This document shows positions 27,101-34,894 of a stretch of DNA of 64,000 nucleotides, piece by piece. The notes beneath the pieces were generated by a model, which saw only the letters and a program-made list of their open reading frames with translations, was not told the DNA's origin and made no database searches. The stretch is from contig JADJYF010000022.1 in assembly GCA_016719885.1 (NCBI GenBank), positions 3,588 through 67,587 of the forward strand. The letters are read 5' to 3'. Each line of letters starts with the position of its first letter. Within the stretch, counting starts at the first letter, position 1. The position numbers and the translations under genes were made by a program. This DNA is from Pseudomonadota bacterium. GTDB taxonomy: Bacteria > Pseudomonadota > Gammaproteobacteria > Ga0077536.

Positions 27101-29234
27101 CGGTGGCGACGCCGCCGACAGCCTCGACGGCGCGGGCGGCGATGACGTGCTGGACGGCGGCGTGGGCAATGACACCCTGCGTGGCGGCAGCGGCAACGAC
27201 AGCTACCGCGTCGACAGCAGTGGCGACGTGCTGGTGGAAACCTCCACCGGCGGCATCGACACCGTCGTCACCACGCTCGCCAGCTTCACGCTCGCGAATT
27301 ACTTCGAGAACTTGCGCTACGCCGGCAGCGGCGGCTTCAGCGCCATCGGCAACACGCTCGCCAATGTGCTGGAGGGCGGCGTCGGCAACGATACGCTGGA
27401 CGGCCGCGGCGGCGCCGACCAGATGAGCGGAGGGCAGGGCGACGATACCTACGTGGTCGACAACGTCGGCGACGTGGTCAGCGAAGCCGCGCTCGGCGGC
27501 ACCGACACCGTGCGCACCAGTCTCACGCTCCATACGCTCGGCAGCGAAGTTGAAAACCTGGTTTATACCGGCACCAGCGCGTTCACCGGCACCGGCAATG
27601 GTGGCGCCAACCAATTGAGCAGCGGCGCCGGGGCCGATGTGCTGGACGGCGGCCTCGGCGCCGATGTCATGAGCGCCGGCAGCGGCAGTGATACCTACGT
27701 GGTCGACAACGTCGGCGACGTGATCGTGGAAAGCGTGAGCGCCGGCACCGACACCGTGCGCGTGAGCCTCGCCGCTTACACGCTCGGCGCCAATCTCGAG
27801 AACCTGGTCAACATCGCCGCCACCGGCATCAACGCCGTCGGTAATGCACTCAACAACACCCTGACCGGCGGTAACGGCGCCGACACCCTGTCGGGCCTGG
27901 CTGGCAACGACGTGTTGAATGGCAACGGCGGCGCCGATGTCTTGCAGGGCGGTGACGGCACCGACACCCTGAACGGCGGCAGCGGCGCCGATGACATGGC
28001 TGGCGGCGCGGGCAACGACACCTACACGGTCGACGATGCGGGCGACGTGGTCAGCGAAGCACTCAGCGCCGGTACCGACACCGTGCGCGTCGCGCTCGCG
28101 GCTTACACCATGTCCGCCAACCTCGAAACCATGACGGTGACTTTCGCCGGCGGCGCGCTGGTGTTCGGCAACGCGAGCGCCAACAGCATGACCGGCGGCA
28201 ACGGCAACGATCAGCTGTCGGGCCTCGACGGTAACGACAGTCTCACCGGTGGCGCCGGCGACGACCTGCTGGTCGGCGGCAACGGCAACGATGCCTTGGT
28301 CGGCGGCGTGGGCATCGATCGGCTCGAAGGCGGCGTCGGCAACGATACCTATACCGTCGACACCGACGGTGACCTGGTGGTGGAACTCGCCGGTAGCGGC
28401 ACCGACGCCGTGCGCAGCGCCTTGGCCAGCTACACGCTGCCCGCCGACGTGGAGAACCTCACGCTGACGAGCACGCTGGGCGCGAGCGGCACCGGCAACG
28501 GCCTCGCCAACGCCCTGACCGGCGGCGCCGGTAACGACAGCCTTTTCGGTCTCGGCGGCAACGACACCTTGAACGGCGGTCTCGGCGTCGATCGCCTGGA
28601 GGGCGGCGGCGGCAACGATACCTACAGCATCGACACCCTCACCGACGTGTTGGTCGAGAGCGCGGGCGGCGGCACCGACACCGTGCGCACCACCAACCTC
28701 GCGGGCTTCACCCTCGACGCGGAGTTCGAGAACCTGACCAACCTGTCGGCCATCGCCTTCACCGGCACCGGCAACAATGTTGCCAACGTGCTCACCGGCG
28801 GCGGCGGCGGCGACACCTTGTGGGGCCTGGCCGGCGATGACAGCTTGTCCGGCGGGCTGGGCAACGATGTCCTCATCGGTGGCGGCGGCCGCGACACCTT
28901 GACCGGCGGCGGCGGCGCGGACGTGTTTCGCTACACCGCGCTCGGCGATCTCGGCGCCACCAGCACGACCACCGACACGCTGCGCGACTTTCTGCATGCG
29001 CAGTTTGATGTCATCGACCTGTCAGCCCTCGATGCCAACAGCCTGGTGGCGGGCGACCAGGCGTTTTCCTTCATAGGCACGGCGGCGTTCACATTGAACG
29101 CCGGAGAACTGCATTACGCGGTGAGCGGCACCACGTCGTCGCTGAGCGGCGACGTCGATGGCAATGGCGTGGCGGACTTCGTGCTGCAGCTGACGTCGGT
29201 GACGACGCTGGTGGCGGGCGATTTCGTCGTGTGA
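24111..29234 (+). CDS. Giant secreted subtilase with P domain and RTX-like repeats
   Basis: 1707 residues. Subtilisin (S8) triad: Asp in LLGIVDNGVDYLHPEL near 120, His in DNHGTAVAGTAGA near 160, Ser in LSGTSFAAPLVSGVAAL near 335. A proprotein-convertase P domain follows at about 430-545 (SIGDLSITLTSPSGTQS). From 615 to 1600, GGxGxD calcium units alternate with eight copies of a spacer (TLxxxxENLxYTGxxxxTGxGN). The last 100 residues (YTALGDLGATSTTTDTLRDF, DFVLQLTSVTTLVAGDF) look like a serralysin-type C-terminal secretion domain. No Sec signal, so type I export is likely. The N-terminal 80 residues may be a propeptide. Confidence 0.85.
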   Translation: MVKKRSAPKFEAARSEPGETLSAWRPPTADVPPAPHRTGAATFGGASESSGALSLHTPSASNPPHDASAPLTLRSADLPASYNDPLLPSYWHLGGTGGATKGINVSAVWNEFRGTGVLLGIVDNGVDYLHPELAAHYDTTRDYDAAQGDFDAYPTLAGDNHGTAVAGTAGALLDNGVGGAGAAPGATLAGYRITFGTGTESQVGDVFSRLDQLDVANNSWGYSGFLGDNFLSSVFAPAANGLLQALHGGRQGLGTIVVFAAGNEGASGQNVNYHSFQNHRGVVSVAALDSAGNVASFSTPGAALLVAAPGVNIQTTDRVGAAGYNSTNAVTLSGTSFAAPLVSGVAALMLEANPALGWRDVQEILASSAVLSGGSGAWDLNGASNWNGGAMHVGHAFGFGLVDAMAAVRMAESWRAQSTSANELVTGATLFPGDALADLGSLQYGLTLGEGLRIDRVEVDIVIEHASIGDLSITLTSPSGTQSVLFANPPTTQDNIVFTFSTTHSWGELSNGSWTVSINDTLAGNAGVVHQVGVYAFGDAAVDDTYVYTGEFHRFADLDASRLVLTDANGVDTINTAAIAGDTSIDLREGHASSIDARVVNLAAGTVIENVDSGDGNDVLHGNGVANSLRGWRGDDQLFGDAGNDTLDGGAGNDRLDGGAGIDLMRGGQGNDVYVADELGDAVEEAQDAGLDTVETGLGVYTLNANVENLTYTGGATLTATGNALANLMLGGAGNDNISGADGADTLFGGAGNDILDGGADIDYAWFSYLLGDYSIVTLGGVTTVTHLVGAEGVDTLTHFEFLRFSDQLFSLTSLPIDGDDGDNVLLGTASDDTLRGFGGNDRLRGLGGADVLDGGLGNDTADYSGSAGAVNVNLASGSASGGDAAGDSFVSIENLIGSSGNDVLGGDGAANHVQGGDGDDSLSGGGGADVLAGEAGDDTYVLADTSANLVEVAGGGIDTVRVSMTNYTLAAEFERLVYTGSGAFTGVGNGANNEIIGGDAADSLDGAGGDDVLDGGVGNDTLRGGSGNDSYRVDSSGDVLVETSTGGIDTVVTTLASFTLANYFENLRYAGSGGFSAIGNTLANVLEGGVGNDTLDGRGGADQMSGGQGDDTYVVDNVGDVVSEAALGGTDTVRTSLTLHTLGSEVENLVYTGTSAFTGTGNGGANQLSSGAGADVLDGGLGADVMSAGSGSDTYVVDNVGDVIVESVSAGTDTVRVSLAAYTLGANLENLVNIAATGINAVGNALNNTLTGGNGADTLSGLAGNDVLNGNGGADVLQGGDGTDTLNGGSGADDMAGGAGNDTYTVDDAGDVVSEALSAGTDTVRVALAAYTMSANLETMTVTFAGGALVFGNASANSMTGGNGNDQLSGLDGNDSLTGGAGDDLLVGGNGNDALVGGVGIDRLEGGVGNDTYTVDTDGDLVVELAGSGTDAVRSALASYTLPADVENLTLTSTLGASGTGNGLANALTGGAGNDSLFGLGGNDTLNGGLGVDRLEGGGGNDTYSIDTLTDVLVESAGGGTDTVRTTNLAGFTLDAEFENLTNLSAIAFTGTGNNVANVLTGGGGGDTLWGLAGDDSLSGGLGNDVLIGGGGRDTLTGGGGADVFRYTALGDLGATSTTTDTLRDFLHAQFDVIDLSALDANSLVAGDQAFSFIGTAAFTLNAGELHYAVSGTTSSLSGDVDGNGVADFVLQLTSVTTLVAGDFVV

Positions 29235-29242
29235 GTGCGCCC

Positions 29243-29320
29243 TGTAGGTGCGAATTCATTCGGACATCCGAGACGCGCTCGCCTGCATGCATTTCAATGT
29301 CAGACTGAAGTCTGACCCAC
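29243..29320. repeat. One type A repeat followed by one type B repeat
   Basis: Type A at 29243-29266 (one arm altered, CGGAC) and type B at 29299-29320, between the convergent ends of the subtilase and cytochrome genes. This and 59520-59614 are the places where both families sit together. Confidence 0.8.
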
Positions 29321-29340
29321 GGGGAGATACCCCCCGCTCC

Positions 29341-30195
29341 TCAATACCGCGCATCCGGCGGCTTGCCGCCTTGCGGCCAGTCTTCGTTCTTGCGCGCGAA
29401 ATCCGGACGCGGTTGCTTGATGACGTAGGCGGCGATGTCGAACGCGGCCTGGTCGTCGAGGCTGCCGCCTTGGCCCAAGGGCATGTTGGCCTTGATGAAG
29501 GCCGCCGCGGTGTTGAGTCGCGCCAGGCCGGCGCCGATGTTGAACGCCTTGTCGCCCCACAGCGGCGGCACGAATTCGGCGGTGCCGATGACGCCGCGAC
29601 CGGCGCCGTTCTTGCCGTGACAGCTCACGCAGTGTTCGGCGTAGAGCGGCGCGCCGCGTTCGGCGCTCGCGGCCCGCGGCGCTTCGAAGCGCAGAAAGCC
29701 GCGACCCTTGACGCTCTCGCCGGTGGGCACTTCGCGCGACAGCCATTGCATGTAGGTCAGGATGGCGGTCATTTCCGGCGCATCGGCCGGCATGCGCTTG
29801 CCGTTCAGCGAGCGCTCGAAGCAGTCGTTGATGCGATCTTGCAAGGTGTTGACCTGCGCATTGCGTGCCCGGTATTCGGGGAACACACCCCAGATGCCGA
29901 CCCACGGCGCGGCGGCCGGGGTGCGACCGCCATCGAGATGACAGTTGGTGCAGGTCAGCGCGTTGCCACTATAGGCCGCCGCGTATTTCGGCGCGTTGCT
30001 CAAGATGCGGCGGCCATGGGCAATGGCGGCGCCCACCGGGCCGTCGGGCAGGGGCGCGTCGTGCCAGCCGGGATAGTCGGTGGGCGGCTGGCTGAGCTTG
30101 TCGGCGGCGCTCGCGGCGCCGAACAGGGCGAGGCACAGCGGCAACGCCGCCAGCCACACAGCCATTGCGCCACGGCGCACGCCCAGCCTCGTCAT
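29341..30195 (-). CDS. Dihaem c-type cytochrome, TsdA (thiosulfate dehydrogenase)-like
   Basis: 284 residues with a signal peptide (MAVWLAALPLCLALFGAASA). Haem sites CTNCH and CVSCH, one per half. The first half also has VFPEYRARNAQVNTLQDRIN followed by DCFERSLNGK, which resembles the region that provides the Cys axial ligand in TsdA. TsdA couples thiosulfate and tetrathionate in the periplasm; other substrates are possible. The start is 10 bases after the DsrE-like gene, so the two are one operon. Confidence 0.7.
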   Translation of the reverse strand: MTRLGVRRGAMAVWLAALPLCLALFGAASAADKLSQPPTDYPGWHDAPLPDGPVGAAIAHGRRILSNAPKYAAAYSGNALTCTNCHLDGGRTPAAAPWVGIWGVFPEYRARNAQVNTLQDRINDCFERSLNGKRMPADAPEMTAILTYMQWLSREVPTGESVKGRGFLRFEAPRAASAERGAPLYAEHCVSCHGKNGAGRGVIGTAEFVPPLWGDKAFNIGAGLARLNTAAAFIKANMPLGQGGSLDDQAAFDIAAYVIKQPRPDFARKNEDWPQGGKPPDARY

Positions 30196-30205
30196 CGCGC
30201 CGCGC

Positions 30206-30883
30206 TCAACCCGCGAAGCAGTAGGTACAGCCGCGCGACTGCGCGCCATGCACCGCGATCACGCCCGAGGGTGCGACGAACACACCGGGCATGACCGCTG
30301 CCAACCACTCCTTCTTGATCGCTTCGGCGTCGCCATTGGTGCTCTTGGCGAAGGCCATGCTGTAGTGGTGGATGGCCATGCCGCAGGTCGCGACTTTCAC
30401 GCCGCGCGCCATGAGCTTGTCGAGGCCGGCTTCCATGAGCGGCAGATCGCCCGCTTTCAGATTGGCGAAGGGATTGCGCGTGGCGGGCGCCTTGGTCTGC
30501 GGATCGTCGATCTTGAAGAACTCGCCGAACTTGTACTTAGCCCACACGCTGTCGCCGAGCGTGAGCGGGAACGCCGAGTGACGCAGCACGATCACCACGC
30601 CGAGTTCCGATTCTGGCACGCCGTAGGCCTGGGCGCCGGTCATGAGAAACACGTGCGACCACATCAAGGGCATGCCGTTGTGGTGCTGGGGCGCGTCGTA
30701 GACCTGGCGATGCTTGCCGGGGATGGTGTCGAGCCAGCGCTCGAAGTCGGTGCCGGTGGCGGCGGGCGCGTCGGCGGCCTGGGCGCCGGACACGCTCGTC
30801 GCGCTGCCGAGCGCGACAGCGGTGGCGGCGGCCACGCTGCCTAGGAAGCCGCGGCGTTGTTCGGAAGGAAGCTTGCTGGTCAT
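30206..30883 (-). CDS. Tat-exported DsrE-like protein
   Basis: 225 residues. The N-terminus has a twin-arginine signal (EQRRGFLGSVAAATAVAL) with cleavage near AQA. The mature part shows a DsrE/DsrF-like alpha-beta fold: ELGVVIVLRHSAFPLTLGD, then a helix and LMARGVKVATCGMAIHHYSM with a conserved-looking Cys. A second Cys pair ends the protein (RGCTYCFAG). DsrE proteins carry or sense sulfur. Pairing with a TsdA-like cytochrome supports a periplasmic sulfur role. Confidence 0.7.
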   Translation of the reverse strand: MTSKLPSEQRRGFLGSVAAATAVALGSATSVSGAQAADAPAATGTDFERWLDTIPGKHRQVYDAPQHHNGMPLMWSHVFLMTGAQAYGVPESELGVVIVLRHSAFPLTLGDSVWAKYKFGEFFKIDDPQTKAPATRNPFANLKAGDLPLMEAGLDKLMARGVKVATCGMAIHHYSMAFAKSTNGDAEAIKKEWLAAVMPGVFVAPSGVIAVHGAQSRGCTYCFAG

Positions 30884-30996
30884 GGGATTCTCCTGAATGT
30901 AGTCACCGGCACCGCATCGCGAAGTCCATCGCGACGCGCGCCTATGCTACTTGCTGACGCAGGAAAAAACCCGACCTCGCGCAGTTTTTGCAGTCG

Positions 30997-31704
30997 TCAG
31001 TCGCGGCGCGACTGCGCGGCGCCGACCACGCCGCCGTCCAGCGACAGGGCAACGTCGGTGAGGACGTCCCAGCAATAGAGCGCGAGCGAGGTGTCGACGA
31101 ACAAACGATAGCCGGGCGTGCCGGCCTCGCCGGCACGCAGCAGCACGGCACTCATCAGTGCCACCTGGGTCTGGGCAATGGCATCGTCACCGAACGACGC
31201 GCCGACGTCGACCGCGCACAGGCGCGCGAGCACTTCGAGCGCGCGCCGGCCATCGATGGCGATGCAGGCGAGGCCATGCTGGCGTGGCACGATGTAGGCG
31301 CCGGATGGGGCATCGTGCTGCCAACGTGCGACCAGCGTGTCCGTCAGTCCGGCGCTGCCGTCGCCCTCGTCGAAGATCAGGAAATCCTGCGCGCCGAGCC
31401 GCGCAACCACCGCGCCGCTCGCGTCACGACACCAGCGATTGGGCGTGCCGGGCAGCATCACGCCCGCGCTGTGCAGCCAGTCGGTGGTGCCACGGCCCTT
31501 GAAGCCGATGCGTGGTCGATGGCTGAGGCAGCGCAGCCACGGGCCGTCGTCGTTGCGTGTCGCCGATGCGGGGTGGCCGTGCACGCGCGCGCACACCTGG
31601 TAGCCGTTGATGCTTTGCCACTCCGCCGCGAGCGGCGCCAGGCGTTCGTGCAAGGGCCCGCGTCGTGAGTGCAGGGCGGCTCGATGATCGAGGGGCGTGT
31701 TCAT
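30997..31704 (-). CDS. mgdD: N-methylglutamate dehydrogenase, gamma-type subunit (SoxG-like)
   Basis: 235 residues. ATG 31704 overlaps the stop of the alpha-subunit gene (ATGA). A sarcosine-oxidase-gamma/GcvT-like fold is suggested by LGAQDFLIFDEGDG, GLACIAIDGRRALEVLARL and the LFVDTSLALYCWDVLTDVA ending. Non-catalytic partner in the four-subunit enzyme. Last gene of the methylamine operon. Confidence 0.8.
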   Translation of the reverse strand: MNTPLDHRAALHSRRGPLHERLAPLAAEWQSINGYQVCARVHGHPASATRNDDGPWLRCLSHRPRIGFKGRGTTDWLHSAGVMLPGTPNRWCRDASGAVVARLGAQDFLIFDEGDGSAGLTDTLVARWQHDAPSGAYIVPRQHGLACIAIDGRRALEVLARLCAVDVGASFGDDAIAQTQVALMSAVLLRAGEAGTPGYRLFVDTSLALYCWDVLTDVALSLDGGVVGAAQSRRD

Positions 31705-34610
31705 AGTTTCTGCCGCGCGTTGTCGGCGTCGTAGAACGGCAGTGGCACCACTTCGGCGCTGACGCGGGCGCCGCCGCCGGCCAGCTTGATGTCGAAGCGC
31801 GCACCGACCTCGGCCATGTCCGGCGCCACGTAGGCGAGACCGATGATGTGCCCGACCGCTTCGGAATACGCCACCGAGGTCACGCGCCCGACGATGTCGT
31901 TGCCGCGCAGGGTCAGGCTGCATTCCTCCGGCACGGGCGTACCCGGCGGCAGGCGGAAGCCGACCAGGCGCCGCGTGAGGCCGCGGCGCGCCATGGCCTC
32001 GATGGCGCGCTGGCCGACGAAGAACGGCTTGTCGCCGGCGACCGCCCAGTTCATGTCCACTTCTTCGGGATAGCTGAGTCCGTCGCTGTCCTGGCCGACG
32101 ATGATGTGGCCTTTCTCGAGGCGTAACAGCCGCTGCGCTTCGATGCCTACCGGTGTCACGCCGAGTTCGGCGCCGCGCGCCATCAACAGCCGCCACAGCG
32201 CATCGCCGTGATGGGCGGGCACGTGCACTTCCCAACCGAGTTCGCCGACGAAGCCGACGCGCATGAGGCGCGCGGCCAGGCCGCCGACAAGGCCTTCGCG
32301 GCATTCGGAAAAGCCGAAGGCGGTGGCCGACAGATCCACGCCGTTGACCAGCGGCGCGAGCAGTTCGCGCGCCGCCGGGCCGGCGACGTTGATGGCGGCC
32401 CACGCGCTGGTGACGTGGATGAGATCTACCTCGAGTTGCCACTGCGCCTGCCAGCGCAGCATCTGGCGATAGACCGCGTCGACGCCGGTGGTGGTGGCGG
32501 TGACGTAGAAGAAATCCTCGGCGAAGCGTGCCGCGATGCCGTCGTCGCTGATGATGCCCGCCTCATCGGTCATCAACACGTAACGCAGGCGTCCGAGCGG
32601 CTGCTTGGCGTAACGGAAAGTGTAGATGCGTTCGAGAAACTGCGCCGCGTCGGGGCCGCGCACTTCGATTTTGCCGAGCGTCGAGACATCGATGAGGCCG
32701 ACGCGCTGGTGCACGGCCGCCGCTTCACGCGCCGCGGCCGCCGCCGTACTGCTGGCCTCGCCGTAGTAAGCGGGGCGGTGCCAACTGCCGGCCGGCATCA
32801 TGCGTGCGCCGTGGGCGAGGTGCCAGTCGTGCATGGGCGTGCGCCGCAGCGGCTGGCGATCGCGCCCGGCGAGATGCGCGATGGGCTCGGGCAGGATGGG
32901 CGGGCGCTGCGTGGTGAGCCGCGCGCCGGTCAACACCGCGCCCTGCTCGGACAACGCGATGCGCAGCGTGTTGGCGGCCGAATAGCGGCCCTGCGAGGGG
33001 CCCATCACCGCGGTCGAATAACGCTTGACGAGATTGATGTCGGTATAGCCGGCAATGACCGCGTCTTCGATGTCCTTGACCTGCAGGTCTTCATCGACGT
33101 CGACGAAGTCGCGGCCACGCTCGTCGTGCACGATGGGCCAGGCGTGGCCATCGGGCGTTTCGAAGGGCGCCGACGGTGGCGCCTCGTCTCGCGTGAGTCC
33201 CAGCGCGTGCGCCGCCAGCGCGCCCGCGTGACGTCCATCGGCCATGGCCGCGTCGAGCGAGGCGCGCCCGTTCACGGCGCCGGCCAACATGGCGTGGGCA
33301 TTGTCGGCGGGTGCGCGTACCACGAACCAGGCGCCGTCGGCTTCGGCGGTCATGTCGCCACCGGCTTGCGACACCAGTTGCGCGGCGGGCATCCAGCCGG
33401 CGCTGACACACAGGAGATCGCAGGGCAGGGTGCGCGGCTGGCCGCTGCCGTCGGCGGCCCGCACCACCGCGCCCGCCAGTTCATGGCCGAGCTTGCGCGT
33501 CAGCGCTTCGGAGACGACGTGGCCATGCAGGATCTCGACGCCCGCGGTATGCAAGGCGTCCTGCATCGCGTCGCCGTCACGCGCGTCGCGCATGTCGACC
33601 ACCGCCGCCACTTCGATGCCGGCATCGAGCAGGTCGAGCGCCGCGCCGTAGCCGGCCGCGGTGGCGGTCAACACCACCGCGCGCGTGCCGGGCTTGACGC
33701 CGTACAGGTGCATGAGGCGTTGCGCCGCGCTCGCCAGCATCACGCCGGGCGCGTCGTTGTTGCGGAACACCGCCGGCTGTTCGATGACGCCGGTGGCGGC
33801 GATCACCACGCCGGCGCGGATCTTGTAGTAGTGGTTGGCGTCCATCGCCGCCAGCCAGTTGTCGGCGAACCAGCCGCTGCAGGTGGCATTGCTCAGCACG
33901 CTGATGCGCGGCTCGGCGGCGACGGCCGTGCGCAATTCATGCAAGGCGGCGCGCGCGGCGCCGGCGTCCAGCGCGTGGCGGCCATGGTTCAAGGCGCCGC
34001 CGAGTTGCGCACCGTCGTCCACCACGATCACGCGCGCGCCATGCGCGGCCGCCGACAGCGCCGCGCTCATGCCGGCCGCGCCACCGCCGATCACGGCGAC
34101 GTCGGCGAAGCGATGGATGTGATCGACGGTCTCGTGCTCGGCGCTGCGCTCGACGCGCCCGAGGCCGGCCATGCGTCGGATCACGGGCTCCCAGAATCGC
34201 CAGGCGCGGCCCGGCTTGTAGAACGCGTGGTAGTAGAAGCCGACCGGCAGGAAGCGGCTCACGGCTTCGACCGCGCGGCCCCAGTCAAAGGCGAGATTGC
34301 CGGCCACGTTCTGCGCGCTGACGTTAAGCCCCGCTTCGATCAGGCGCGCGTCGGCGCGCACGTTGGGCTCCGGCCCGACCTGCACCAGGCAGTTGGCATC
34401 GTTGCCGGCCAGGGCATGGATGCCGCGTGGACGGTGGTACTTGAACGAGCGCGACAGCGTGCGCACGCCGTTGGCGGCCAGCGCGCTGGCGATGGTGTCG
34501 CCGGCATAGCCGTTGTAACACTCGCCGTCGAAACGAAAGCGGATGAGCCGTTCACGATCGATGAGTGAACCGTAGGGCGCCGCCAGGCGCATGTGCGTGC
34601 GCTTGCTCAT
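31701..34610 (-). CDS. mgdC: N-methylglutamate dehydrogenase, alpha-type subunit (SoxA-like)
   Basis: 969 residues, near the usual 1000. Domain order: N-terminal 2Fe-2S-ferredoxin-like region (CYNGYAGDTIASALAANGV), FAD/NAD-binding fold with VAVIGGGAAGMSAALSAAAH near 172, and a C-terminal GcvT aminomethyltransferase domain (RVGLIDVSTLGKIEVRGPDA onward) that takes the one-carbon unit to tetrahydrofolate. With the beta subunit it oxidises N-methylglutamate to glutamate and a C1 group. Overlaps mgdB and mgdD by ATGA. Confidence 0.85.
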   Translation of the reverse strand: MSKRTHMRLAAPYGSLIDRERLIRFRFDGECYNGYAGDTIASALAANGVRTLSRSFKYHRPRGIHALAGNDANCLVQVGPEPNVRADARLIEAGLNVSAQNVAGNLAFDWGRAVEAVSRFLPVGFYYHAFYKPGRAWRFWEPVIRRMAGLGRVERSAEHETVDHIHRFADVAVIGGGAAGMSAALSAAAHGARVIVVDDGAQLGGALNHGRHALDAGAARAALHELRTAVAAEPRISVLSNATCSGWFADNWLAAMDANHYYKIRAGVVIAATGVIEQPAVFRNNDAPGVMLASAAQRLMHLYGVKPGTRAVVLTATAAGYGAALDLLDAGIEVAAVVDMRDARDGDAMQDALHTAGVEILHGHVVSEALTRKLGHELAGAVVRAADGSGQPRTLPCDLLCVSAGWMPAAQLVSQAGGDMTAEADGAWFVVRAPADNAHAMLAGAVNGRASLDAAMADGRHAGALAAHALGLTRDEAPPSAPFETPDGHAWPIVHDERGRDFVDVDEDLQVKDIEDAVIAGYTDINLVKRYSTAVMGPSQGRYSAANTLRIALSEQGAVLTGARLTTQRPPILPEPIAHLAGRDRQPLRRTPMHDWHLAHGARMMPAGSWHRPAYYGEASSTAAAAAREAAAVHQRVGLIDVSTLGKIEVRGPDAAQFLERIYTFRYAKQPLGRLRYVLMTDEAGIISDDGIAARFAEDFFYVTATTTGVDAVYRQMLRWQAQWQLEVDLIHVTSAWAAINVAGPAARELLAPLVNGVDLSATAFGFSECREGLVGGLAARLMRVGFVGELGWEVHVPAHHGDALWRLLMARGAELGVTPVGIEAQRLLRLEKGHIIVGQDSDGLSYPEEVDMNWAVAGDKPFFVGQRAIEAMARRGLTRRLVGFRLPPGTPVPEECSLTLRGNDIVGRVTSVAYSEAVGHIIGLAYVAPDMAEVGARFDIKLAGGGARVSAEVVPLPFYDADNARQKL

Positions 34611-34891
34611 GCGTCCTTGCCCGTGTCGCGCGCGCCGAACAGCCGCGACGCCGGGTAGGTGGTGAGGATGGTGTCGGTGGCGGTGTCGCGCTCGGCGATG
34701 AACCAGTAGGCGCTGGCGCTATGGAACCACCATTCGCGCACCACGCCGCGCGTGTTGTTCTCGATGAACAGGTATTCCGCCCAGCGCCGGTCGTCGACGC
34801 TCGCCGGCTCGGGCATGGCGCTGACGGTGCCGCCGTAGACGAACTCGGAAATATTGCGCGGACCGTTCAAGGGACAATTCAGGATCTTCAT
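34607..34891 (-). CDS. mgdB: N-methylglutamate dehydrogenase, delta-type subunit (SoxD-like)
   Basis: 94 residues, right for SoxD: MKILNCPLNGPRNISEFVYG, then VVREWWFHSASAYWFIAERD. In sarcosine oxidase this subunit holds zinc through CPxC near the start and HxxxC near the WF motif. Here only the first Cys and the His remain (CPLN and HSASA), so the zinc site seems lost. Translationally coupled with mgdC. Confidence 0.8.
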   Translation of the reverse strand: MKILNCPLNGPRNISEFVYGGTVSAMPEPASVDDRRWAEYLFIENNTRGVVREWWFHSASAYWFIAERDTATDTILTTYPASRLFGARDTGKDA

Positions 34892-34894
34892 CTG

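Noticed and set aside
24072..28997. Open frame of about 1640 codons on the minus strand opposite the giant subtilase
   Set aside because: It is the mirror of GC-rich Gly-Asp repeat codons; its product is low-complexity Val/Ala/Gly/Gln with no domain, while the plus strand has a full catalytic triad.
32208..34568. Plus-strand frame of about 786 codons opposite mgdC
   Set aside because: Shadow frame rich in Arg, Gly, His and Val, with no motif, antisense to a clear SoxA-like gene.
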